The position numbers were made by a program, and so were the translations under genes. A stretch of DNA of 61,149 bases, taken from contig CASEYR010000005.1 in the NCBI GenBank assembly GCA_949292205.1, forward strand, positions 1 through 61,149, read 5' to 3'. The stretch's first letter is position 1, and each line of letters opens with the position of its first letter. The notes under the pieces are model-generated. The model saw only the letters and a list, made by a program, of their open reading frames with translations, was not told the origin of the DNA and did no database searches. Below, one piece after another: positions 1 through 9,285 of the stretch. The stretch is from an uncultured Alphaproteobacteria bacterium (GTDB lineage: Bacteria; Pseudomonadota; Alphaproteobacteria; CAAHEQ01; UBA3637).

Positions 1-147
1 TTTAAAATTAATTTTTTTATTTTATTTACTGTTTTATTTAACTAAAAATATAATAAACTGTAATCAAAATATTATGTTATTCTTATATTGAATCAAAAAT
101 AAAACTAAAGTTTATATATTCACCAAGCCTGTCAAAAACATTTTTTA

Positions 148-176
148 TTGACAAAAAATTTAAATTCACATACTCT
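148..176 (+). promoter_or_regulatory. Sigma70-like promoter for the first gene
   Basis: TTGACA (148-153), a 17-nt spacer and TACTCT (171-176). A start near 183 would leave a short leader to the gene at 210. The rest of 1-209 is very AT-rich and I see no gene in it. Confidence 0.5.
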
Positions 177-209
177 CAACTAGAAAGATGCTAGCAACAG
201 GAGGACTCT

Positions 210-653
210 ATGGATAAACGAATCCAATCAAAGACAAGTTTTGAAAGCCTTTGTTTTCGCCAAAAAGCCATTGAACTACAATATGCAGGGCATCGTCTTC
301 CTCCGTTTGTTCAAAACATAATGGATCATTTATCCGAAGCGATTCGTCTGGAATCCAAAAAGCATAACTCAAAAAAGATGATTCCCTTTGGACTGGATTT
401 GCTGGAAACCTATTATACCAATAACGATTCGCATCGTGCCACGCTTATGCTTTCAACATTAAAAGATACGCACAATCAATATGATTATACTATATATCGC
501 GTTGATTTAGCACGCAGATATGCTCGTCTTCTTTTCCAAAAATATCCACCAATTTTGCAAAAACCCTGCAAAGTAGCATCACAAACACCGCTATCGGAAG
601 ACTACCTACCCGGCTTTGGTCCCAATACGGGGCGTAATCCTCGGGAAGATTAA
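210..653 (+). CDS. Hypothetical protein, 147 aa
   Basis: I do not recognise the family. The start follows a good ribosome binding site (AGGAGG, about 5 nt before ATG). The product is soluble and basic, has no signal peptide or membrane segment, and looks helical in its first 110 residues (a Leu/Ala/Arg pattern such as YRVDLARRYARLLF). The tail is Pro/Gly-rich and probably disordered. It is monocistronic with its own promoter and is followed by about 100 AT-rich bases without a gene. Confidence 0.6.
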   Translation: MDKRIQSKTSFESLCFRQKAIELQYAGHRLPPFVQNIMDHLSEAIRLESKKHNSKKMIPFGLDLLETYYTNNDSHRATLMLSTLKDTHNQYDYTIYRVDLARRYARLLFQKYPPILQKPCKVASQTPLSEDYLPGFGPNTGRNPRED

Positions 654-754
654 TATTTTCATGTAACTTAATCCTTCTTTTTCCTTGCTTTTTAATTTCG
701 CTTTCGTTATAAAAAGACAGGAATAATCAGGAAATTTTTTATCTGATTTAATAC

Positions 755-783
755 TTGACATTTATTATATATATTGTTATTGT
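755..783 (+). promoter_or_regulatory. Sigma70-like promoter for the CPVC membrane protein
   Basis: TTGACA (755-760), 17-nt spacer, TATTGT (778-783). The downstream ATG at 821 lies about 30 nt after the predicted start. This argues that the open frame beginning at 755 is not translated from there. Confidence 0.5.
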
Positions 784-820
784 AATACAATGTTATAATT
801 TATATGATAGGAGAAAAAAC

Positions 821-1345
821 ATGTTAAAACTCTTAACGCTTGTAACAACTTTATTGCTATCTGGAAAAGCTCTGGCTAATCCGGCGTGTCCCGTTTGTAC
901 AATTGCAATCGGAGCCTCTTTATCCATAGCCCGCAAGATGGGTGTAGACGATTGCATTGTCGGTGTATGGGGCGGAGCTCTTTTAGCCATTATCGGCTAT
1001 TGGATCATTCGTTGGTTTGACAAAAAAAAGTGGCATTTTCCATTTCGGAATGCTGTTTTAATGACTTTATCGGTCGGCTCTATTGGATTTATGTATATGG
1101 GGGAATTACACTACGACCCGTCCGTGATTGGGATTTTATACATAGACTCCTTCTTGTTTGCCACCATTTTGGGGGCCGGTGTATTTATTTTAGCCATTCA
1201 TTTTTATGAATGGATGAAGATCAAGAACGGCGGACATGCTCATTTCCCGTTTGAAAAAGTTGTCATTCCCGTTTTATCGGTTTTACTTCTTAGTTTAGCC
1301 TTTTACTATCTCCCCATTTGTAACTGTCATGCGACGATAGGATAG
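821..1345 (+). CDS. Small membrane protein with N-terminal CPVC motif
   Basis: I chose ATG 821 (RBS AGGAG 8 nt upstream) over the upstream in-frame start at 755, which overlaps the promoter. The 174-aa product starts with a signal-like segment ending near ALA-N, followed at once by CPVC, then about four hydrophobic helices and a C-terminal CNCH. Membrane proteins with this CPVCT-(I/V)-A-(I/V)-GA beginning and a following VDD recur in diverse bacteria and archaea without known function (from memory). The CxxC pair and terminal Cys/His suggest metal or thiol chemistry at the outer face, but that is inference. It has its own promoter and terminator. Confidence 0.7.
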   Translation: MLKLLTLVTTLLLSGKALANPACPVCTIAIGASLSIARKMGVDDCIVGVWGGALLAIIGYWIIRWFDKKKWHFPFRNAVLMTLSVGSIGFMYMGELHYDPSVIGILYIDSFLFATILGAGVFILAIHFYEWMKIKNGGHAHFPFEKVVIPVLSVLLLSLAFYYLPICNCHATIG

Positions 1346-1351
1346 ACAAAG

Positions 1352-1378
1352 CGGGGGCATCAAGCCTCCGTTTTTTTT
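1352..1378 (+). terminator. Rho-independent terminator
   Basis: A 7-bp stem, CGGGGGC/GCCTCCG with one G-U pair and a five-base loop, is followed by eight T. It ends the 821-1345 transcript and touches the stop of the convergent gene at 1377. Confidence 0.8.
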
Positions 1379-2015
1379 ACCAATTTTGACACAAAGCTGT
1401 CGTTTTACGATATGACTCTGGCGTATCAATTTCATAGTTTTTCTCTGCTATTTTTTTATTGATATGCTCCAAAACAGGCTGAACATCACGCATTACCTGA
1501 TTAAATTGTCGTTGAAATACAGCCTGAGCCTCGGCCTGTCCGACAACAACTTGAGGTTTTATTTTTTGAACAGCTTTATTTAATGCTTTTTCAATATCCG
1601 GTCTAAAAAAAGTCATAGCCTCTTGAGACACACGAACATGATAATTTTCATGCTCTTTAACAACGGCATACTCACAGGAGCCGGGCTTATATTTTTTATC
1701 AATAAAAACATCCAGTGTATCATATCCTATTTTCAAGCGTAGCTCACTGATTCCGACACAGGCCCGCATACCATTTTGCTTCAGATAGGGAATCCCCGTC
1801 CCCGTCATATTTAATTTTGCAACAGTCAACCCTAATGTGTTCGGAGAGACAGGAACGGGCGATCGTTTTGCAAATTCATTTTTTGACAAGTGAGTAATAT
1901 ATCGCACAACGCCGGTTTCGGCATCTAATATAATGCGCGGTGTTTGAGCTTCACAAAAAGCACTTGCATTTGAGCTTAAGAACAAAGATAATAATAGAGT
2001 ATAATACAACTTCAT
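1377..2015 (-). CDS. Secreted hypothetical protein with HExxH motif
   Basis: I place the start at 2015, where MKLYYTLLLSLFLSSNASA forms a clear signal peptide. The in-frame codons up to 2051 would hide it and overlap the divergent gene. The mature protein is about 190 aa, soluble and periplasmic. It carries HENYH, an HExxH zinc-binding pattern, inside a predicted helix (VVKEHENYHVRVSQEAM), which suggests a DUF922-like secreted metalloprotease fold. No third zinc ligand could be assigned, so peptidase activity is only suggested. Two Cys sit near the N-terminus of the mature protein and two more in the middle. It is divergent from xthA with about 30 bp between the starts. Confidence 0.65.
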   Translation of the reverse strand: MKLYYTLLLSLFLSSNASAFCEAQTPRIILDAETGVVRYITHLSKNEFAKRSPVPVSPNTLGLTVAKLNMTGTGIPYLKQNGMRACVGISELRLKIGYDTLDVFIDKKYKPGSCEYAVVKEHENYHVRVSQEAMTFFRPDIEKALNKAVQKIKPQVVVGQAEAQAVFQRQFNQVMRDVQPVLEHINKKIAEKNYEIDTPESYRKTTALCQNW

Positions 2016-2045
2016 GAAATCTACTCTATCATAAGGAATCATAAA

Positions 2046-2843
2046 ATGCAAAAGATTATTTCGTGGAATGTCGCCTCTGTCCGAGCTCGATTACCGCTGT
2101 TATTAGACTTTTTAAAAGAGGAGCAACCGGATATTGTTCTGCTGCAAGAGGTTAAAGCAACCGAAGAAACATTTCCCTTCATAGATATACAGGCAGCCGG
2201 TTATCAAGTCATATTATCCGGACAAAGGGGATATAATGGGGTCGCCATTCTTTCTCGCGAATCGCTTCAAAATCCGCTCATAAAACTTCCTGACTTTCAA
2301 GATACAACACCGCCCCAAGCTCGTTTCTGTCAAGCAGAATCATCTGATGGACTTATTTATATCAGTGTCTATGTGCCGAACGGAAATCCCCCCGAAAAAG
2401 ACCCAAGCGATACAACAAAATTGACATATAAACTACATTGGATGGACGCATTAATAAAACATATCAAGTACCTGACACAATCCGACAAAAAAGTCATTAT
2501 AGGCGGTGATTTTAATGTTATCGAAAAGGATACGGATGTGTACAATCCGGCAGCTTACAAAACGAATGCTTTGATGTTACCTTCTGTCCGAGAATCATTT
2601 TCAAGATTATCCGGACTACCGATTACAAATGCACTTCGGTTATTTCATCCGGAACCCCATACATATTCATTTTGGGACTTTCAAAAAGGGGCTTGGCCCA
2701 AAAACAACGGTATGTTATTAGACGCTATTTTTGTATCAGATAATCTGAAAGACAGCTTAACCGATGCGACCATCCACAAGCATATCCGAGGAAAACCCAA
2801 AACATCAGACCACGCTCCCGTCGGATGTCTGCTATCAGATTAA
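2046..2843 (+). CDS. xthA: Exodeoxyribonuclease III
   Basis: AP endonuclease and 3'-5' exonuclease of the exonuclease-endonuclease-phosphatase superfamily, acting in base excision repair in the cytoplasm. At 265 aa it has the normal family length. Visible motifs in order are SWNVASVRA at the N-terminus, LLQEVKA with the metal-binding Glu, GGDFNV in the middle and SDHAPVG at the C-terminus with the catalytic Asp-His. The final third contains the usual YSFWDF segment. The start ATG follows a weak AAGGA-like site. About 55 bp separate it from the ABC exporter operon. Confidence 0.93.
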   Translation: MQKIISWNVASVRARLPLLLDFLKEEQPDIVLLQEVKATEETFPFIDIQAAGYQVILSGQRGYNGVAILSRESLQNPLIKLPDFQDTTPPQARFCQAESSDGLIYISVYVPNGNPPEKDPSDTTKLTYKLHWMDALIKHIKYLTQSDKKVIIGGDFNVIEKDTDVYNPAAYKTNALMLPSVRESFSRLSGLPITNALRLFHPEPHTYSFWDFQKGAWPKNNGMLLDAIFVSDNLKDSLTDATIHKHIRGKPKTSDHAPVGCLLSD

Positions 2844-2898
2844 AAAAAACTTGAAGTTTACGTCATTTTAAGCTATAACCTCGGCAGAAAGGTTAGTC

Positions 2899-3798
2899 AT
2901 GTCTCAAGATATTATTGTCGATAATTTATCAAAGACATTCTTCGTCAAAGACCAAACCGGCACAAAGGAAGTCAATGCCGTCAAGTCTGTTTCCTTCCAG
3001 ATTGAGACAGGCACATGTGTTGCATTCATTGGTCCTAACGGAGCCGGCAAATCAACGACAATCAAGATGCTGACTTCAATTTTATTTCCATCAGGCGGAA
3101 GTGCACAAATTTTAGGATTAAATCCTTGGAAAGAAAGACGGCAACTAATGTATCGGATCGGGGCTGTTTTCGGACAACGATCACAGCTATGGTATCATTT
3201 ACCGGCTCGTTGTTCTTTTGACTTAATCGCCTCTATTTATGACATTCCGGATAAAGAAGCTCGTATCAGAACAACTGATTTAATTCATCGGTTTGATTTA
3301 AAAAAACTTATTGATAAGCCCGTTCGCTCTCTTTCGTTGGGGGAACGTATGCGTTGTGAGATCGTAGCTTCATTGATTCACGAACCCAAAGTTTTATTTT
3401 TAGATGAACCTACGATTGGTTTAGATGTGGAAGCAAAGGGTTTGATTCGGGAATTGCTATCTGATCAGGTACGTCAAAACGGAACAACGATTTTGATGAC
3501 TTCTCATGATACGGGGGACATTGAACATCTGTGCCAACGTGTGTTAATGATAAACCATGGGCGCGTTATTCTGGATACAACGGTAACAGAGATGAAACAA
3601 AAATATCTGCCACATCAAGAAATCAGCATTATCTATGATGATGGAAGCGAACAGATAATACGTATCTCATCTGACCAATCTGTCAACAAAACAATTCGGA
3701 CGTTAATCGGGAATAAGAATATCCGAAATCTGACGGTTGCAAATCCGCCACTAGAAGATATTATCCGCTCTCTTTATAAGAAGGATAAGGTGGTATGA
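2899..3798 (+). CDS. ABC-2 type exporter, ATP-binding subunit
   Basis: Nucleotide-binding subunit of 299 aa. It shows Walker A GPNGAGKS, the QRSQLW stretch at the Q-loop, the signature LSLGERMRCE (a variant LSxGE), Walker B VLFLDEPTIGLD and the H-loop TSHD. Length and the FGQRSQLW segment match the COG4586 family, always paired with COG4587 and COG3694 permeases, which follow here. The substrate of this family is unknown; some homologues are linked to export of envelope material or drugs. It overlaps the next gene by 4 nt (ATGA), so the operon is translationally coupled. Confidence 0.88.
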   Translation: MSQDIIVDNLSKTFFVKDQTGTKEVNAVKSVSFQIETGTCVAFIGPNGAGKSTTIKMLTSILFPSGGSAQILGLNPWKERRQLMYRIGAVFGQRSQLWYHLPARCSFDLIASIYDIPDKEARIRTTDLIHRFDLKKLIDKPVRSLSLGERMRCEIVASLIHEPKVLFLDEPTIGLDVEAKGLIRELLSDQVRQNGTTILMTSHDTGDIEHLCQRVLMINHGRVILDTTVTEMKQKYLPHQEISIIYDDGSEQIIRISSDQSVNKTIRTLIGNKNIRNLTVANPPLEDIIRSLYKKDKVV

Positions 3799-4580
3799 AA
3801 AAGTATATCAGAATTATGCTAACCGCTGCCTCTGATCAAATTTTTCGGATTAAGTCATTACTGGCGCGACTTTTTCTTTTAATCATCATGCTGTTTGTTT
3901 TCAATCTATTTTGGAACATTATCGGATCGGAAAAGATAGATTCAAATATCTCGGCCGTTAATTTTATCTGGTATCTTTTGTTAGGGGCTGTATTACAATT
4001 CGGCCGACCAGAAGGTCTTCACCGTCAAATTGAAGGGGAGGTTCGTTCCGGAGATATTGCTTACCGAATGATGCGTCCGGTTTCATTTATCGGTTACAAA
4101 TGTTGTGAGTCATTAGGTACTTTTTGTGTGCGACTTCCGATTTTATTATTTGTCGGGGCCGCACTGATTACTTTTTTAACAGATGGTGCTCTACCGGATC
4201 AGATACAAGCGCTACCCATTATTATCGTGTTACTGTTTGGATCTATGTTTTTACTGTCACTCGGAACGGTTTTTGTTGGTTTATCAGCTCTCTATCTTCA
4301 AGACTCTCTTCCGTTATTTTGGTTGGTTCAAAAAGGCGAGTATATTCTAGGTGGTTTATTTTTTCCGCTTACATTCTATCCGGATGAACTTTTCCGTTTT
4401 GCTCTGGCAACACCATTTGGATCAGCCGGCTATAATGTTACAAGCCTCATCTACAGATATACGCCCGAACAAGCTATAACAGCAACTTTATCTCTCGGAT
4501 TTTGGATTAGCATCATGCTTGGCATTGATTATCTATTATTTTTTATATTAAAAAGAAAGGTGTCGGTTAATGGTGGCTAA
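3795..4580 (+). CDS. ABC-2 family permease subunit (COG4587-like)
   Basis: A 261-aa integral membrane protein with about six hydrophobic segments, no signal peptide and no ATPase motifs. The charged motif between the first helices (RPEGLHRQIEGEVRSGDIAYRMMRP) matches the family pattern of an inhibitor-like cytoplasmic loop in this ABC-2 group. It overlaps the ATPase gene by 4 nt and the second permease by 11 nt. It should form a heterodimeric channel with the product of 4570-5373. Confidence 0.8.
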   Translation: MKKYIRIMLTAASDQIFRIKSLLARLFLLIIMLFVFNLFWNIIGSEKIDSNISAVNFIWYLLLGAVLQFGRPEGLHRQIEGEVRSGDIAYRMMRPVSFIGYKCCESLGTFCVRLPILLFVGAALITFLTDGALPDQIQALPIIIVLLFGSMFLLSLGTVFVGLSALYLQDSLPLFWLVQKGEYILGGLFFPLTFYPDELFRFALATPFGSAGYNVTSLIYRYTPEQAITATLSLGFWISIMLGIDYLLFFILKRKVSVNGG

Positions 4581-5373
4581 ATCAAGGCATACAACCTTTC
4601 GTTTTTGGTTACGTTTATACAAAACGGCATTTAAGCAAGCCATTGCGTTAAAAGCTTCTTTTGTTTTGCGTATTCTATTTATGATTGCCAATAATCTGAT
4701 TATGTTGGTCGGTTGGTTTGCGGTATTCAATACGTTTAAAACAATCAACGGATGGGACTTTTCCGACTTTATGTTTATGACAGGATTAGTTGTTACTTCC
4801 TTCTCAATCTGGTCTATTTTTTTTCGAGGCGCCGGCATCTATATGGCTCGTTTAATTGAGTACGGAGAGCTGGACAATTATCTTTTAGCTCCCAAAAATA
4901 TTCTCTTACACACACTCTGTTCTCGAATAGATCCGGCCGGTTTAGGGGATTTTTTATCCGGCATTATTTTACTAACGGCTTCCGGATTGGTTGGCTTTAA
5001 CAATTTCGGAGTATTGTTGTTTTGTATTATGGTCGGAGCCACTCTATTTATCAGCCTAAACATCTTTCTGGGGTCATTGAATTTTTATACGGCAGATAAT
5101 ACAGATTTAGGCGAACGTCTTTTCTACTCTTTCTTAAATTTAACAAGCTACCCCGGATGCATCTATAGTGGAGCGGTCAAATTAATTCTGCTATCCCTAC
5201 TCCCCACCGGATTAATATCTATCCTACCGGTCGAGCAAATGCACAAGACAGACACGCTATCATTGCTATGGATGCTTCTAGTAACTCTTATTGTTTTAGG
5301 CGGCAGTATCCTATTTTTCTATAACGGTCTAAAAAGATATGCCAGTGGTAATAAAATCGGAGGAAAGCTATGA
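4570..5373 (+). CDS. ABC-2 family permease subunit (COG3694-like)
   Basis: Second permease, 267 aa, six predicted helices. The loop ARLIEYGELDNYLLAPKN is the equivalent of the GDIAYRMMRP loop in its partner, showing that the two are distant paralogues forming a heterodimer. Its stop overlaps the start of the GT10-like gene by 4 nt (ATGA), so the exporter and the glycosyltransferase appear to be co-translated. Confidence 0.8.
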   Translation: MVAKSRHTTFRFWLRLYKTAFKQAIALKASFVLRILFMIANNLIMLVGWFAVFNTFKTINGWDFSDFMFMTGLVVTSFSIWSIFFRGAGIYMARLIEYGELDNYLLAPKNILLHTLCSRIDPAGLGDFLSGIILLTASGLVGFNNFGVLLFCIMVGATLFISLNIFLGSLNFYTADNTDLGERLFYSFLNLTSYPGCIYSGAVKLILLSLLPTGLISILPVEQMHKTDTLSLLWMLLVTLIVLGGSILFFYNGLKRYASGNKIGGKL

Positions 5374-6398
5374 AAAAATTTATTATGATGTTACTCTTTT
5401 TCTTAATTCCTTGCACGATATATGCATCATCTGATACCACTCCGATGAAAAAAGCAACCCTTGTTTGGTGGCCAGGCAAAAAAAATGATCTTAAAACACA
5501 CACTGTACTGCAATCATTACGGGAAAAGTTAGCAATAAAGGGGTATGATTTAAAAACTCAACATGAACACCCGCCCCAAAAAAGTGATTTAGTGTTAGTC
5601 GCTTATCCTTATTATACAGTTCCAAAAGGAATGGCTGACAAGTCTTTTCTCTGGCTTTTAGAATCGCCACTTTCCATTAGCATCCCCGCGAACAAAGAAA
5701 CGGAACAACGCTACAAAAAAATATTTACATATAACCAAGAAGTTGCAAAACGACAGAAATATGTCCGACTACCGATTTACTATGCATATCCCGATTTTAC
5801 ATTTACACCAGCTAATTTAGTTAAGAAAAAAGTCTTGGTAGCCCAAGTTGCCGGAAATCACTATAACAAAAAAACCAAATCCAACTATTTTCAACGACGA
5901 CTAGATACGGCATGGTTTTTAAAATATCACCCAAACGACATCTTATTGGCAGGACGCGGTCAATGGGATATATTTCGAAATAGTTTAGCAGCAGAAACAA
6001 GGTCCGCTTTTGATGCCCGATATAAAGGAAGTATTGATGACAAGATTCAGTTCCTGTCTAATGCTTCATTCGGATTAGCTTATGAAAACACCAAAGCTCC
6101 GGACTATGTCACAGAAAAAATTTTTGATGTCATGGCTGCGGGAACTGTTCCAATTTATTCCGGAGCCCCCAACATTGAAGAATATGTTCCCAAAGCTTGT
6201 TTCATTAATCGTGATGATTTTAAAACACCTTATGATTTGTATATATTCTTAACACGAATGTCCGGCAAAAAATATTTAAGCTATATTAACTGTATCATTC
6301 AATATATGTCACATCCCGAAACGCATATAAACACACATACACGCGTATTAGATAAACTAGTTGATGAAATGTTAACCAACCATCCGCAACAACGATAG
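5370..6398 (+). CDS. GT10 (alpha-1,3-fucosyltransferase-like) protein with signal peptide
   Basis: The C-terminal half carries the GT10 signature: FGLAYENTKAPDYVTEKIFD, then AAGTVPIYSGAPNIEEYVP, which holds the nucleotide-sugar site in Helicobacter and eukaryotic fucosyltransferases. The start is fixed by a strong RBS (GGAGG) before MKKFIMMLLFFLIPCTIYASS, which is a signal peptide or N-terminal anchor. This is odd, because bacterial GT10 enzymes use cytoplasmic GDP-fucose and are normally cytoplasmic or peripheral. The gene is coupled to an ABC-2 exporter, and a gmd gene lies 3 kb downstream. The acceptor is unknown; 342 aa is typical of the family. Confidence 0.8.
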   Translation: MKKFIMMLLFFLIPCTIYASSDTTPMKKATLVWWPGKKNDLKTHTVLQSLREKLAIKGYDLKTQHEHPPQKSDLVLVAYPYYTVPKGMADKSFLWLLESPLSISIPANKETEQRYKKIFTYNQEVAKRQKYVRLPIYYAYPDFTFTPANLVKKKVLVAQVAGNHYNKKTKSNYFQRRLDTAWFLKYHPNDILLAGRGQWDIFRNSLAAETRSAFDARYKGSIDDKIQFLSNASFGLAYENTKAPDYVTEKIFDVMAAGTVPIYSGAPNIEEYVPKACFINRDDFKTPYDLYIFLTRMSGKKYLSYINCIIQYMSHPETHINTHTRVLDKLVDEMLTNHPQQR

Positions 6399-6731
6399 TT
6401 ACCTTATTTTTTCTTCTATCAGATTTTTTAAACCATTCTGAGCTAAATCAGCCGATGTATCCGATTCAAAATCCAATTGAACGCGTTTACATCGACTGAT
6501 TTCACCGGATAAAATAGAAACAGCACTTTTCCGAATGCCACAGACAGTTGCCAAAAAATCAATTAAAGCGGTATTCGCTTTTCCTTCTACGGCAGGTGAT
6601 TGCACAGCAATTTTAATAGCCGAAGCATTCCACAATCCCTCTATACCGACTCTTTTTGCCCCGGGAGAAACACGAACGGATAAAATAAGACGACGCCCTA
6701 TACGATTTATAATTTGATGAACTGCTACCAT
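6399..6731 (-). CDS. YggU/DUF167 family protein
   Basis: A 110-aa soluble protein with the core pattern LSVRVSPGAKRVGIEG, then IKIAVQSPAVEGKAN, ALIDFLA and VSILSGEISRCKRV, which matches the conserved YggU fold. The molecular function is unknown. It is convergent with the GT10-like gene, the two stops being adjacent. The first residues, MVAVHQIINRIGRRL, may include extra sequence from an early start, since the family usually begins nearer RLILSVRV. Confidence 0.85.
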   Translation of the reverse strand: MVAVHQIINRIGRRLILSVRVSPGAKRVGIEGLWNASAIKIAVQSPAVEGKANTALIDFLATVCGIRKSAVSILSGEISRCKRVQLDFESDTSADLAQNGLKNLIEEKIR

Positions 6732-6882
6732 ATGCTATAATTTAACAGATTCATCTATAAAAATAAAGGAAAAACATATTTCCAACAGAAAATCATAAGT
6801 ATTTTTTGCAATAAAAAACTTGCATTCATATTAGATTATATGTTATTTTCATAGAAAATAATGTATTACAAAGGAAAACATC

Positions 6883-7347
6883 ATGAATATTTTTATTAAA
6901 TCAGCACTTGTTTTTTCATTTATGGTTCAGCCGGTATATGCAACCGTTATAGATGGTTGGGATATCCAAGCCGAAAGCCCAAAGGTAAGCGAGATTTTAT
7001 CCATTGAGCAAGAAGTAGAAACTTATACGGGCGATATGATGTTACATAAAATCGAACAAACTCCGTCTGATGGAAATGTCTATATTATTATTCCGATTAC
7101 AGCAAATCGAAGCGATAAAAATGCCGGTCTTCTCTACAGCACAAAGTTCCAATTACAGATCGGGAATCTGATTTTTGATCGTTTAAGTGATGACTCCTTT
7201 TTAGTAGATTACAATATCCAACCATTTACCCGACTCAATATTAAGATGGGTTCACATAAAGGCTCCTTGATTTTTGAAGTTCCGAAAATTGAATCACAAA
7301 AAGAAAATATGCTTTTATATAATGGTAAAGCAATAAATAAAAATTAA
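6883..7347 (+). CDS. Secreted hypothetical protein, 154 aa
   Basis: I do not recognise the family. The start has a modest RBS (AAAGG). The N-terminus is a signal peptide ending near VYATVIDGW, so the mature protein of about 133 aa should be periplasmic. The body is rich in beta-type alternation (NVYIIIPITANRS, KFQLQIGNLIF), suggesting a small beta-sandwich. It sits alone upstream of assT with a 92-nt gap that contains an ATACGC-TTT-GCGTAT hairpin, so co-transcription is possible but unproven. Confidence 0.6.
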   Translation: MNIFIKSALVFSFMVQPVYATVIDGWDIQAESPKVSEILSIEQEVETYTGDMMLHKIEQTPSDGNVYIIIPITANRSDKNAGLLYSTKFQLQIGNLIFDRLSDDSFLVDYNIQPFTRLNIKMGSHKGSLIFEVPKIESQKENMLLYNGKAINKN

Positions 7348-7439
7348 AAAAATACGCTTTGCGTATCCTAACTCCCTGAATCTCGGAAAGGAACAGAGCA
7401 TTAAGATACAACTTCTAAAGCTTCTTCTGGTATTAATAA

Positions 7440-9269
7440 ATGAAAAAACATTTACTTATAATCTGCATTATTATTCTGACTCTTTTAGAATTGTATCCGA
7501 TAAGTCGGCTGGTATTGATCTACTCCGATAATATACAAACAAAGAATGCCCAAGAATGCACTTATCATCTCCGACTGGGGAATATCCCTTTTTGTTTAAA
7601 TGACAACAACGATGGCTTTCTAACACCTAAAAACAATACACAAAAGTGGGAAATTTTACAGGAAACCCCCAAAAACATTATTGCCTTACAACCCGATGGA
7701 ACAGCAGTCAAATTAAAAAAAGCAAATAACCACCTGATTCCGGATAGATTAACCATAGATGAACAGATAGAAATAGAATACCAAAAAGCAGATTATACAC
7801 CGGCAATGCCTTACATTATTTTGAATCCCTACGGAAAAACACCCCTATCTGCATTATTACGATTCAGAACGGATAAACCATCACGAGTCCAGTTAACGAT
7901 TAAGGGTATGAACTCGGCACCTGATTTATCTTTTGATTATCCAAGTTATTCAATAGAGCATACTATTCCCGTCATTGGTCTATATCCGAAGTATAATAAC
8001 AAACTCATCCTAAAAATCAGCACAAAAAATATATCAAAAGAATATCCTCTTACAATTCAAACAGATATTGCAGGCCGAGATATCTTTTATTTTCCTTTAC
8101 AAAAAAAAGACACAGAAAATCATTTTTATAGCTCTTATGATGGGCTTATCTATGATGAATATGGTTTTATTCGTTACGCTCTCAATAATATCCCAGAAAT
8201 GATATATATTTTTAATGGTGAAATTATAGCAGAAGTTCGGCAAAAAGGTCTAACGCGTCTATCCATTTTAGGAAAAGAGCTACAATACTATCCTTATCCA
8301 CCGAACTTTTCATCTTTTACCCATGGAATCGGACGCATGCCGAATGGTAATTTTCTTGTCATCGGCACGCAGAAAGGCACTCAAGCAAATATTGAAGGAA
8401 CCCCTCAAGAAACACATCGAGACATTATTCTTGAGTTAGATTACCATAGCGGCAAAGAAGTCAACCGCTGGGATATTGGAGAAATATTAAATCCGGACAG
8501 AAGTGTGATTGTCCGATCTGCACAAAAAGATTATGGGGCTATTGATTGGTTACATATGAATTCCGTACAATATGATCCCTCGGACAACAGTATTGTTTTA
8601 TCCGGTCGACATGTCGGGATGGTAAAGTTTGACTATAATACAGGGCACTTAAAATGGGTTTTCGGCCCCAAACAAGGGTATAATAAATCTGGGCGAGAGG
8701 GTAAAGGACCTGCTCTATGGGATAAAGTATTAACCGCTGTAGACAAGGCGGGGAATCCTCTTTCCGAAGCGATACAAAAAGGGATAGAATCATCTCCGAA
8801 TTTTCAATGGCCGACAACAACACATGATGCGACGGTTCTGGGAAACGGTTATTTCAGTATTTTTAATAATGATGCACACGCCTATGATAAAAAAATTATT
8901 GCTAATCAAGATAGTCGAGGTATGATTTTTAAGATTGATGAAACAAATAAAACAATCCATCAGGTTTGGTCACAATCAACAGGTTTATTTTCCGGTCTCG
9001 GATCCAATATTGATGTTTTATCAGACACTAATGATATCGTTGTCTATTTATCCGAAATCATACATGATGATTCACGCCTAAAATACGGTCACTTATATCG
9101 GTATGACCATCAAACGAAACAGCCTCTGTTTGAGGCTGTATTACACCGCCATGATAATGGGTGGCATTATAGACTAGAGCCGATTGACATTAAAACGTTA
9201 ATTCTCTCAACGCCTGATTTTAACCAACTAACACACCCTATTATCCAAAGTGATTTTTTATCCGATTAA
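7440..9269 (+). CDS. assT: Arylsulfate sulfotransferase
   Basis: PAPS-independent aryl sulfotransferase, which moves sulfate between phenolic compounds in the periplasm. The 609-aa protein starts with a signal anchor. It then has a beta-sandwich N-terminal part and a beta-propeller with the family segments YDGLIYDEYGFIRY, FTHGIGRMPNGNFLVIG, DWLHMNSVQYDPSDNSIVLS, GRHVGMVKFDYNTGHLKWVF and THDATVLGNGYFSIFNND. Several His in these segments correspond to the active-site His residues of E. coli ASST, but I could not map which is the catalytic one. Two Cys (ECTY...PFCLND) near residues 39 and 52 may form the known structural disulfide that needs DsbA/DsbL-type oxidation. No dsb gene is adjacent. Confidence 0.85.
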   Translation: MKKHLLIICIIILTLLELYPISRLVLIYSDNIQTKNAQECTYHLRLGNIPFCLNDNNDGFLTPKNNTQKWEILQETPKNIIALQPDGTAVKLKKANNHLIPDRLTIDEQIEIEYQKADYTPAMPYIILNPYGKTPLSALLRFRTDKPSRVQLTIKGMNSAPDLSFDYPSYSIEHTIPVIGLYPKYNNKLILKISTKNISKEYPLTIQTDIAGRDIFYFPLQKKDTENHFYSSYDGLIYDEYGFIRYALNNIPEMIYIFNGEIIAEVRQKGLTRLSILGKELQYYPYPPNFSSFTHGIGRMPNGNFLVIGTQKGTQANIEGTPQETHRDIILELDYHSGKEVNRWDIGEILNPDRSVIVRSAQKDYGAIDWLHMNSVQYDPSDNSIVLSGRHVGMVKFDYNTGHLKWVFGPKQGYNKSGREGKGPALWDKVLTAVDKAGNPLSEAIQKGIESSPNFQWPTTTHDATVLGNGYFSIFNNDAHAYDKKIIANQDSRGMIFKIDETNKTIHQVWSQSTGLFSGLGSNIDVLSDTNDIVVYLSEIIHDDSRLKYGHLYRYDHQTKQPLFEAVLHRHDNGWHYRLEPIDIKTLILSTPDFNQLTHPIIQSDFLSD

Positions 9270-9285
9270 AGATATCTTTAAATCA

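Noticed and set aside
755-820. Upstream in-frame extension of the CPVC membrane protein
   Set aside because: It would include the promoter -35/-10 and place 22 residues before a clear signal peptide and RBS at 821.
7349-7371. ATACGC-TTT-GCGTAT hairpin as a terminator
   Set aside because: The run of T is on the minus-strand side, and no minus-strand gene ends near it. It could stop antisense transcription, but nothing shows that.
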